A stretch of DNA of 64,000 nucleotides, from the NCBI RefSeq assembly GCF_046197865.1, contig NZ_CP166990.1, positions 1,240,001 through 1,304,000 of the forward strand. The letters are read 5' to 3'. This stretch comes from JAHKLT01 sp046197865. Lineage in GTDB: Archaea; Methanobacteriota; Methanobacteria; Methanobacteriales; Methanobacteriaceae. Each line of letters starts with the position of its first letter. The first letter of the stretch is position 1. A program made the translations under genes and the position numbers. The notes below the pieces were generated by a model that was not told the DNA's origin, ran no database searches, and was given only the letters and a program-made list of their open reading frames with translations. Shown here one piece after another: positions 33,883 through 45,500 of this stretch.

Positions 33883-34320
33883 TTAGTGTAAATGAGTAAT
33901 ATCTTCTTCATTATCAGCTAATACTGGAGCTAAAAGAATCCTATGACATGTATCAGGACTTTTTTCACTACATAATAATAAAATATTATCATAATGATTA
34001 TATTTTTTATCATAAATAGATTTCATATCTCTTTCATCGATTAGTCCAAGATAACTATCTCTATAACCATCCCAACCAATCTCTTTTTTACGATATTGAT
34101 CTAAAATTTCTTCTTTAGGGCAGAAATTTTCATCGTGTATATAATCACATGAGGAAATCTTATCTAAAAAGAATCCTAAATCTGTCCCTTTAGTAAATCC
34201 TAATAATTGAGAATGATTATGCAATCTAACATCAAGAACCATCTCAATATTATTTTCATCAATTGTTTTAAAAAATTCTTCAGCTTTTTGACCTGAAGAA
34301 CCCATAGTAAAAACTTTCAT
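33883..34320 (-). CDS. DUF488 family protein
   Basis: A 145-aa cytosolic protein of the DUF488 family, function unproven. It shows the family's N-terminal GSSGQKAEEFFKTI, the VLDVRLHN segment, and the C-terminal motif C117-x-E-K...C125-H-R (CSEKSPDTCHR). DUF488 is sometimes linked to nucleic-acid or stress functions, but nothing here decides. Same strand as gadB, 34 bp upstream, so possibly cotranscribed; GGAGGT precedes its ATG. Confidence 0.85.
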   Translation of the reverse strand: MKVFTMGSSGQKAEEFFKTIDENNIEMVLDVRLHNHSQLLGFTKGTDLGFFLDKISSCDYIHDENFCPKEEILDQYRKKEIGWDGYRDSYLGLIDERDMKSIYDKKYNHYDNILLLCSEKSPDTCHRILLAPVLADNEEDITHLH

Positions 34321-34472
34321 AAAATTACCTCCATGTTCGTTATGTATAATTATGTTTTTTATATAATTAGTAGTTTACTATGAAAAATTAAAAATCAATT
34401 AAAATAGGAAAATAAAAAAAGAAAAAAAGTAATAAGAATTAAATATAATTCTTATTTTTAAATTTTAAGTGT

Positions 34473-35807
34473 TTATACAACGCCTTGAGCCATCATTGCA
34501 CGAGATACTTTTAAAAATCCTGCAATATTAGCTCCTCTAATATAATTATCTTTAAATCCATGTTCTGCTGCTGCAGTATCAATATTTTTGTATATTCCAC
34601 TCATAATGTCTTGGAGTTTTTTATCAACTTCTTCAAAAGTCCAAGGAATACGCATACTTCTTTGAGACATTTCAAGAGCACTTGTTGCAACTCCACCTGC
34701 ATTAGCTGCTTTACCTGGTAAAAGAATAATACCTGCATCTAAAAATTTATTTGTTGCTTCAAGAGTTGTTGGCATATTAGCTCCTTCACCAACATATTTA
34801 ACTCCATTAGATATAAGAGTCTCAGCAGATTTTGTATCTAATTCATTTTGAGTAGCACAAGGAAGAGCCACATCACATGGAAGATTCCAAATATCAGAAC
34901 ATCCACAATAGAATTCTGCATTAGGTTTAAGTTCAGCATATTCTGAAATTCTTTTTCTTTCAACTTCTTTTAATTGTTTTACATCAGCTAAAGAAATTCC
35001 ATCAGGATCATGAATATAACCAGATGAATCAGACATAGAAATAACTTTACCACCAAGTTGTTCTACCTTCTCAGCTGCATAAATTGCAACATTTCCAGAT
35101 CCAGATATTACAACATCTTTTCCTTCAAAAGATTCTCCACGAGCTTTTAAAGCATTATCCATAATATATCCTAAACCATAACCTGTAGCTTCAGTTCTAA
35201 CATATGAACCACCAAAATCAAGTCCTGCACCAGTTAAAACACCTGCATGAATACCAGTAAGTTTTTTATATTGGCCGAATAAATAACCAATTTCTCTACC
35301 ACCAACACCAATATCCCCTGCTGGAACATCAGTATCCGGGCCAATGTATTTATAAAGTTCACTCATGAAACTTTGACAGAAACTCATGATTTCATTATCA
35401 GATTTTCCTTTAGGATTAAAATTACTTCCACCTTTAGCTCCACCAATAGAAAGACCAGTTAATCCATTTTTAAATATTTGTTCAAATGCTAAGAATTTCA
35501 TAACAGAAAGATTTACTGAAGGATGGAATCTAATTCCTCCTTTATAAGGACCTACAGCACTATTAAATTGAACTCTAAAACCTTTGTGTACACGAATTTT
35601 ACCTTCATCATCAACCCAAGGAACTCTAAAGATTATTGCTCTTTCAGGAATTAAAATTCTCTCTAAAAGTGCTGCTTTTTCATATTCAGGATTTAAACCA
35701 AACATTGGTCTTAAAGATTCCAATATTTCAGTTGCAGCTTGAATAAATTCTGGTTCACCACGGTTTTTTTCTTCAATTTTTTCTAAAACTTTATCAACAT
35801 ATGACAT
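34473..35807 (-). CDS. gdhA: NADP-dependent glutamate dehydrogenase
   Basis: Ammonia assimilation: 2-oxoglutarate + NH3 + NADPH to glutamate. The 444-aa product has the hexameric small-type GDH features: Lys89 in GPYKGGIRFHP, Lys113, and catalytic Lys125 in SIGGAKGGSNF. The Rossmann motif SGSGNVAIYAAE is followed by SDSSGYI, which lacks the acidic residue expected for NAD preference and fits NADP. It lies upstream of DUF488 and gadB on the same strand, so glutamate made here could feed the decarboxylase. A 690-bp AT-rich region with dyads precedes it. Confidence 0.95.
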   Translation of the reverse strand: MSYVDKVLEKIEEKNRGEPEFIQAATEILESLRPMFGLNPEYEKAALLERILIPERAIIFRVPWVDDEGKIRVHKGFRVQFNSAVGPYKGGIRFHPSVNLSVMKFLAFEQIFKNGLTGLSIGGAKGGSNFNPKGKSDNEIMSFCQSFMSELYKYIGPDTDVPAGDIGVGGREIGYLFGQYKKLTGIHAGVLTGAGLDFGGSYVRTEATGYGLGYIMDNALKARGESFEGKDVVISGSGNVAIYAAEKVEQLGGKVISMSDSSGYIHDPDGISLADVKQLKEVERKRISEYAELKPNAEFYCGCSDIWNLPCDVALPCATQNELDTKSAETLISNGVKYVGEGANMPTTLEATNKFLDAGIILLPGKAANAGGVATSALEMSQRSMRIPWTFEEVDKKLQDIMSGIYKNIDTAAAEHGFKDNYIRGANIAGFLKVSRAMMAQGVV

Positions 35808-36497
35808 ATAATTTCCTTCTTATAATTTATATTAAAAAATAAATTTTATTATTTATTCTATATAACAGATTAATAAAAAAATCCTTATTAATAGTATTTA
35901 GCTATTCATATATAAAATCAGAAGATTTACACCATTAAAAAATGAAAAAAATACATTAAAATAAAGCCTGATAAAACCTTAATTTTAAAATTTGAACACC
36001 ATTAATACCATAAAAAAGATTATATTAATAATTATTAATTTAATTAAGATAAAATAAAATAAATTTGAAGATTCTTCAATTTATTCGATTATATAGAATT
36101 ATTGAGAAAAAAATGAATTGGCAATATTCTTCCATGGTATTAATTTTTCTTTAATTAAACTAATGAGCTATTTTAGATAAAATAAAAAATAATAATTAAT
36201 TAATTTTAAATTGTTTATTATAACTATTATTAAAATTCTTAAATTCCTCATTTAATTAAAAATTTATGAAAATTTTATTTATTTGAAAATAAATGATGAA
36301 ATTTTAAAAATGATAAATAATAATTAGAAACATTGAATTAAATTAAAATAACGAGTGATTAAAAAGAAAATTTATAAGTAAAATATATTTTAATTAAAGA
36401 TTATTACATTTAAAATAATAATACTATATTAAAATAATGAAAATAAGTTAAGAAATATATATGTTATTATATAAAAAAAATAAAAAAAGAAGAAAAA
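35808..36497. other. AT-rich intergenic region with dyads (gdhA upstream / adhesin 1 downstream)
   Basis: No credible gene. It contains a perfect 11-bp inverted pair ATTAATACCAT (36001-36011) / ATGGTATTAAT (36134-36144), the dyad TTGAAGA-T-TCTTCAA (36065-36079), and a direct repeat ACACCATTAA (35929-35938 and 35996-36005). The left part must hold the gdhA promoter; AAGGA lies before its ATG. Confidence 0.5.
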
Positions 36498-36513
36498 TTA
36501 TAATTTTCTTCTT
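36487..36513 (-). terminator. Hairpin formed by the last codons of adhesin 1
   Basis: Left arm AAGAAGAAAA (36487-36496) and right arm TTTTCTTCTT (36504-36513), perfect 10 bp, loop of 7 nt containing the stop codon. The right arm is the coding sequence for the terminal Arg-Arg-Lys. Beyond it on the coding strand come long T-runs (36465-36487). Adhesin 2 shows the same arrangement. Confidence 0.55.
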
Positions 36514-39500
36514 AATGGAATTAATAAACCAGAAATCAAAACCAATAATAATAAAGCTATTGGGTTTCCAGTTTTTTCCATAGTGTTTTCAATATCTAAG
36601 TTACTATCATTATCATCATCATTAGGAGATGGTGTAGGAGTTGGAGTAGGTCCTGGAGTAGGATCAACTATAACAGTTAAAGTACCAGTACCATTAGATC
36701 CATAGTAATATTCATTTTCTAAGAACTCAGCATGAATAGGATATTTACCTTTTTTGAAGTTCTTAGGAATAGTCCATGGATATTCAAACTTACCATCAAC
36801 AACAGGAACAGTAACTTTAAATCCATCTGGTAAAGTTAAAATAACAGTACCATTAGGAACAGTATTACCATTTTCATCAGTAACATTACCTCTAATAATA
36901 ACATTTTCACCAGGCTTACCAGTAACATCTTCCACAGTAGTATTAGTATGAAGTTTTAAAATTAAAGTAATATTAGTACCATTAGAAGGATAATAAATTT
37001 CATTACCATCATAAGCTACAGAAATATTACCATAACCAATCTTAATACCATATGGAACAGTCCAATTAAATGAAAACATACCATTAACAACACTTACATC
37101 AATTACCTCACCATTAGGCATTGTAACTTTAGCAGGCCCAGTAATAGGGTCACCATGTTCATCATATACAGTACCAGTAATTAAAACAGTTTGACCAGCT
37201 TTACTAGTAAATCCAATTACCATACTAACAGTATGTAATTTAGAAACATTTGTGTTATTACTAGTTGTATTATTACCTCCAGGAGTTTGATTAGATGTTA
37301 CATTAACAGTATTATTAATAATATATGTAACATTAGCAGCGCCATTTACTAAGAAAGTTAATACTAATTCAGTAGTATTGCCACCAGCTAAAACATTATT
37401 ATAAATCCATTTTCCAGTACTATTATCATAATACCAACCATCACCACTAAATCCAACATAAGTTAAACCAACAGGAATCTGATCAATTACAGTAATACCA
37501 GTAGCACCAGTAGTACCTAAATTAGTTATAATAATTGTGTAATTAAGATATTCATTGAATTTAATACTAGTATTAGAAGGTATTTTACTAATATCCAAAG
37601 TAACATTAGTCAAATTAACATCAGTAGTATTATTAGTACTATTCTTAGTCTCATTAGACTTAACAGTAACAGTATTATTAACCTGACCAGTAACATTACC
37701 AAGAACCTTAAACACTAAAGTCAAAGTAACATTCTCACCAGCAGTAAGATTACCATTATAAGTCCAACTCCTATCACCATTATAAGTCCAACCATTAACA
37801 TTAGTATTAGTCAAATTCAAACCATCAGGGAAACTTTCAGTAACCTTAACAACAGTAGCATTAGTAGAACCCACATTAGTCACAGTAATATTATACTCAA
37901 CCAAATCACCAACATTAGCAGATGAAACATTAGCAGACTTAATAACACTCAAAGTAACATTAGTCAAATTAACATCAGTAGTATTATTAGTACTATTCTT
38001 AGTCTCATTAGACTTAACAGTAACAGTATTATTAACCTGACCAGTAACATTACCAAGAACCTTAAACACTAAAGTCAAAGTAACATTCTCACCAGCAGTA
38101 AGATTACCATTATAAGTCCAACTCCTATCACCATTATAAGTCCAACCATTAACATTAGTATTAGTCAAATTCAAACCATCAGGGAAAACCTCACTAACAG
38201 TAACCACAGTAGCATTAGTAGAACCCACATTAGTCACAGTAATATTATACTCAACCAAATCACCAACATTAGCAGATGAAACATTAGCAGACTTAATAAC
38301 ACTCAAAGTAACATTAGTCAAATTAACATCAGTAGTATTATTAGTACTATTCTTAGTCTCATTAGACTTAACAGTAACAGTATTATTAACCTGACCAGTA
38401 ACATTACCAAGAACCTTAAACACTAAAGTCAAAGTAACACTCTCACCAGAAGTAACATTACCATTATAAGTCCAACTCCTATCACCAACAAAAGTCCAAC
38501 CATCAACATTATAACTAGTCAAATTCAAACCATCAGGGAAAGACTCAGTAACCTTAACAACAGTAGCATTAGTAGAACCAACATTAGTCACAGTAATATT
38601 ATACTCAATCAAATCACCAATATTAGCAGATGAAACATTAGCAGACTTAATAACACTCAAATTAACATTAGTAACATTAACACCAGTAGTATTATTAGTA
38701 CTATTCTTAGTCTCATTAGACTTAACAGTAACAGTATTATTAACCTGACCAGTAACATTACCAAGAACCTTAAACACTAAAGTCAAAGTAACACTCTCAC
38801 CAGAAGTAACATTACCATTATAAGTCCAACTCCTATCACCAACAAAAGTCCAACCATCAACATTATAACTAGTCAAATTCAAACCATCAGGGAAAGACTC
38901 AGTAACCTTAACAACAGTAGCATTAGTAGAACCAACATTAGTCACAGTAATATTATACTCAATCAAATCACCAATATTAGCAGATGAAACATTAGCAGAC
39001 TTAATAACACTCAAAGTAACATTAGTCAAATTAACATCAGTAGTATTATTAGTACTATTCTTAGTCTCATTAGACTTAACAGTAACAGTATTATTAACCT
39101 GACCAGTAACATTACCAAGAACCTTAAACACTAAAGTCAAAGTAACACTCTCACCAGAAGTAACATTACCATTATAAGTCCAACTCCTATCACCAACAAA
39201 AGTCCAACCATCAACATTATAACTAGTCAAATTCAAACCATCAGGGAAAGACTCAGTAACCTTAACAACAGTAGCATTAGTAGAACCAACATTAGTCACA
39301 GTAATATTATACTCAATCAAATCACCAATATTAGCAGATGAAACATTAGCAGACTTAATAACACTCAAATTAACATTAGTAACATTAACACCAGTAGTAT
39401 TATTAGTACTATTCTTAGTCTCATTAGACTTAACAGTAACAGTATTATTAACCTGACCAGTAACATTACCAAGAACCTTAAACACTAAAGTCAAAGTAAC

Positions 39501-42500
39501 ACTCTCACCAGAAGTAACATTACCATTATAAGTCCAACTCCTATCACCAACAAAAGTCCAACCATCAACATTATAACTAGTCAAATTCAAACCATCAGGG
39601 AAACTTTCAGTAACCTTAACAACAGTAGCATTAGTAGAACCAACATTAGTCACAGTAATATTATACTCAATCAAATCACCAATATTAGCAGATGAAACAT
39701 TAGCAGACTTAATAACACTCAAAGTAACATTAGTCAAATTAACATCAGTAGTATTATTAGTACTATTCTTAGTCTCATTAGACTTAACAGTAACAGTATT
39801 ATTAACCTGACCAGTAACATTACCAAGAACCTTAAACACTAAAGTCAAAGTAACACTCTCACCAGAAGTAACATTACCATTATAAGTCCAACTCCTATCA
39901 CCAACAAAAGTCCAACCATCAACATTATAACTAGTCAAATTCAAACCATCAGGGAAACTTTCAGTAACCTTAACAACAGTAGCATTAGTAGAACCAACAT
40001 TAGTCACAGTAATATTATACTCAATCAAATCACCAATATTAGCAGATGAAACATTAGCAGACTTAATAACCTCCAAAGTAACATTAGTCAAATTAACATC
40101 AGTAGTATTATTAGTACTATTCTTAGTCTCATTAGACTTAACAGTAACAGTATTATTAACCTGACCAGTAACATTACCAAGAACCTTAAACACTAAAGTC
40201 AAAGTAACACTCTCACCAGAAGTAACATTACCATTATAAGTCCAACTCCTATCACCAACAAAAGTCCAACCATCAACATTATAACTAGTCAAATTCAAAC
40301 CATCAGGGAAACTTTCAGTAACCTTAACAACAGTAGCATTAGTAGAACCAACATTAGTCACAGTAATATTATACTCAATCAAATCACCAATATTAGCAGA
40401 TGAAACATTAGCAGACTTAATAACCTCCAAAGTAACATTAGTCAAATTAACATCAGTAGTATTATTAGTACTATTCTTAGTCTCATTAGACTTAACAGTA
40501 ACAGTATTATTAACCTGACCAGTAACATTACCAAGAACCTTAAACACTAAAGTCAAAGTAACACTCTCACCAGAAGTAACATTACCATTATAAGTCCAAC
40601 TCCTATCACCAACAAAAGTCCAACCATCAACATTATAACTAGTCAAATTCAAACCATCAGGGAAACTTTCAGTAACCTTAACAACAGTAGCATTAGTAGA
40701 ACCAACATTAGTCACAGTAATATTATACTCAATCAAATCACCAATATTAGCAGATGAAACATTAGCAGACTTAATAACCTCCAAAGTAACATTAGTTACA
40801 TCGATTGTAGTAGTGTTATTAGTACTATTCTTAGTCTCATTAGACTTAACAGTAACAGTATTATTAACCTGACCAGTAACATTACCAAGAACCTTAAACA
40901 CTAAAGTCAAAGTAACACTCTCACCAGAAGTAACATTACCATTATAAGTCCAACTCCTATCACCAACAAAAGTCCAACCATCAACATTATAACTAGTCAA
41001 ATTCAAACCATCAGGGAAACTTTCAGTAACCTTAACAACAGTAGCATTAGTAGAACCAACATTAGTCACAGTAATATTATACTCAATCAAATCACCAATA
41101 TTAGCAGATGAAACATTAGCAGACTTAATAACACTCAAAGTAACATTAGTCAAATTAACATCAGTAGTATTATTAGTACTATTCTTAGTCTCATTAGACT
41201 TAACAGTAACAGTATTATTAACCTGACCAGTAACATTACCAAGAACCTTAAACACTAAAGTCAAAGTAACACTCTCACCAGAAGTAACATTACCATTATA
41301 AGTCCAACTCCTATCACCAACAAAAGTCCAACCATCAACATTATAACTAGTCAAATTCAAACCATCAGGGAAACTTTCAGTAACCTTAACAACAGTAGCA
41401 TTAGTAGAACCAACATTAGTCACAGTAATATTATACTCAATCAAATCACCAATATTAGCAGATGAAACATTAGCAGACTTAATAACCTCCAAAGTAACAT
41501 TAGTTACATCGATTGTAGTAGTGTTATTAGTACTATTCTTAGTCTCATTAGACTTAACAGTAACAGTATTATTAACCTGACCAGTAACATTACCAAGAAC
41601 ACGGAAACGTAGTGTTAAAACAATATTAGTACCATTTTCTAAAGTTCCATTATAATCCCATCTATTAGTACCATTTTTTATCCATTTACCATAATTATTA
41701 TCATCTATTAATTGTAATCCATCTGGTAAAGATTCAGTAACATAAACCCCCGTAGCATTCATATTTCCTTTATTGAAAACAGTTATATTATATTCAATAA
41801 TATCTCCTTTAATAGCACTAGTAGTATTAGCTTTTTTAGTAATATCTAAAATAACATTGGTCACATTAACATCAGTTGTATTATTAGTACTATTTTTAGT
41901 CTCATTAGACTTAACAGTAACAGTATTATTAACCTGACCAGTAACATTACCCAACACACGGAAACGCAAAATCAAAGAAACACTTTCACCACTAGTAAGA
42001 TTACCAACATAAGTCCACTTATTAGTATTATTCCAAACCCAATCAGTCCAAGGATCATCAATAATCAAATCCAAACCATCAGGCAAAGACTCAACAACAT
42101 AAACACCAGTAGCATTAGTAGAACCAACATTAGTCACAGTAATATTATACTCAATCAAATCACCAATATTAGCAGATGAAACATTAGCAACCTTAACAAC
42201 AGTCAAATTAACATTAGTAACATTAACACCAGTAGTATTATTAGTACTATTCTTAGTCTCATTAGACTTAGTAACAACAGTATTATTAACAACACCAGTA
42301 ACATTACCAAGAACACGGAAAACCAAAATCAAAGAAGCATTACCCTTAGGAGCTAAAACACCAGTATAATTCCATCTACCATTACCAGCATATACCCAAA
42401 GGCCCTGATCATTATTAGAAACTAATTCCAAACCATTATGCAAATAATCAATCACATAAACACCAGTAGCATTAGAAGTACCAATATTAGTAACAGTAAT

Positions 42501-45500
42501 ATTATAACTAATCAAATCACCAACATTAGCAGATGAAACATTAGCAACCTTAACAACAGTCAAATTAACATTAGTAACATTAACACCAGTAGTATTATTA
42601 GTACTATTCTTAGTCTCATTAGACTTAGTAACAACAGTATTATTAACAACACCAGTAACATTACCAAGAACACGGAAAACCAAAATCAAAGAAGCATTAC
42701 CCTTAGAAGCTAAAACACCAGTATAATTCCATCTACCATTACCAGCATATACCCAAAGGCCCTGATCATTATTAGAAACTAATTCCAAACCATTATGCAA
42801 ATAATCAATCACATAAACACCAGTAGCATTAGAAGTACCAATATTAGTAACAGTAATATTATAACTAATCAAATCACCAATATTAGCAGATGAAACATTA
42901 GCAACCTTAACAACAGTCAAATTAACATTAGTAACATTAACACCAGTAGTATTATTAGTACTATTCTTAGTCTCATTAGACTTAGTAACAACAGTATTAT
43001 TAACAACACCAGTAACATTACCAAGAACACGGAAAACCAAAATCAAAGAAGCATTACCCTTAGGAGCTAAAACACCAGTATAATTCCATCTACCATTACC
43101 AGCATATACCCAAAGGCCCTGATCATTATTAGAAACTAATTCCAAACCATTATGCAAATAATCAATCACATAAACACCAGTAGCATTAGAAGTACCAATA
43201 TTAGTAACAGTAATATTATAACTAATCAAATCACCAACATTAGCAGATGAAACATTAGCAACCTTAACAACAGTCAAATTAACATTAGTAACATTAACAC
43301 CAGTAGTATTATTAGTACTATTCTTAGTCTCATTAGACTTAGTAACAACAGTATTATTAACAACACCAGTAACATTACCAAGAACACGGAAAACCAAAAT
43401 CAAAGAAGCATTACCCTTAGAAGCTAAAACACCAGTATAATTCCATCTACCATTACCAGCATATACCCAAAGGCCCTGATCATTATTAGAAACTAATTCC
43501 AAACCATTATGCAAATAATCAATCACATAAACACCAGTAGCATTAGAAGTACCAATATTAGTAACAGTAATATTATAACTAATCAAATCACCAACATTAG
43601 CAGATGAAACATTAGCAACCTTAACAACAGTCAAATTAACATTAGTAACATTAACACCAGTAGTATTATTAGTACTATTCTTAGTCTCATTAGACTTAGT
43701 AACAACAGTATTATTAACAACACCAGTAACATTACCAAGAACACGGAAAACCAAAATCAAAGAAGCATTACCCTTAGAAGCTAAAACACCAGTATAATTC
43801 CATCTACCATTACCAGCATATACCCAAAGGCCCTGATCATTATTAGAAACTAATTCCAAACCATTATGCAAATAATCAATCACATAAACACCAGTAGCAT
43901 TAGAAGTACCAATATTAGTAACAGTAATATTATAACTAATCAAATCACCAACATTAGCAGATGAAACATTAGCAACCTTAACAACAGTCAAATTAACATT
44001 AGTAACATTAACACCAGTAGTATTATTAGTACTATTCTTAGTCTCATTAGACTTAGTAACAACAGTATTATTAACAACACCAGTAACATTACCAAGAACA
44101 CGGAAAACCAAAATCAAAGAAGCATTACCCTTAGAAGCTAAAACACCAGTATAATTCCATCTACCATTACCAGCATATACCCAAAGGCCCTGATCATTAT
44201 TAGAAACTAATTCCAAACCATTATGCAAATAATCAATCACATAAACACCAGTAGCATTAGAAGTACCAATATTAGTAACAGTAATATTATAACTAATCAA
44301 ATCACCAACATTAGCAGATGAAACATTAGCAACCTTAACAACAGTCAAATTAACATTAGTAACATTAACACCAGTAGTATTATTAGTACTATTCTTAGTC
44401 TCATTAGACTTAGTAACAACAGTATTATTAACAACACCAGTAACATTACCAAGAACACGGAAAACCAAAATCAAAGAAGCATTACCCTTAGAAGCTAAAA
44501 CACCAGTATAATTCCATCTACCATTACCAGCATATACCCAAAGGCCCTGATCATTATTAGAAACTAATTCCAAACCATTATGCAAATAATCAATCACATA
44601 AACACCAGTAGCATTAGAAGTACCAATATTAGTAACAGTAATATTATAACTAATCAAATCACCAACATTAGCAGATGAAACATTAGCAACCTTAACAACA
44701 GTCAAATTAACATTAGTAACATTAACACCAGTAGTATTATTAGTACTATTCTTAGTCTCATTAGACTTAGTAACAACAGTATTATTAACAACACCAGTAA
44801 CATTACCAAGAACACGGAAAACCAAAATCAAAGAAGCATTACCCTTAGAAGCTAAAACACCAGTATAATTCCATCTACCATTACCAGCATATACCCAAAG
44901 GCCCTGATCATTATTAGAAACTAATTCCAAACCATTATGCAAATAATCAATCACATAAACACCAGTAGCATTAGAAGTACCAATATTAGTAACAGTAATA
45001 TTATAACTAATCAAATCACCAACATTAGCAGATGAAACATTAGCAACCTTAACAACAGTCAAATTAACATTAGTAACATTAACACCAGTAGTATTATTAG
45101 TACTATTCTTAGTCTCATTAGACTTAGTAACAACAGTATTATTAACAACACCAGTAACATTACCAAGAACACGGAAAACCAAAATCAAAGAAGCATTACC
45201 CTTAGAAGCTAAAACACCAGTATAATTCCATCTACCATTACCAGCATATACCCAAAGGCCCTGATCATTATTAGAAACTAATTCCAAACCATTATGCAAA
45301 TAATCAATCACATAAACACCAGTAGCATTAGAAGTACCAATATTAGTAACAGTAATATTATAACTAATCAAATCACCAACATTAGCAGATGAAACATTAG
45401 CAACCTTAACAACAGTCAAATTAACATTAGTAACATTAACACCAGTAGTATTATTAGTACTATTCTTAGTCTCATTAGACTTAGTAACAACAGTATTATT

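Noticed and set aside
37604..45423. Regularly spaced repeats resembling a CRISPR array at first sight
   Set aside because: The 354/357-bp period is a multiple of three, the frame stays open throughout and the units code for DUF11 domains; spacers are absent.
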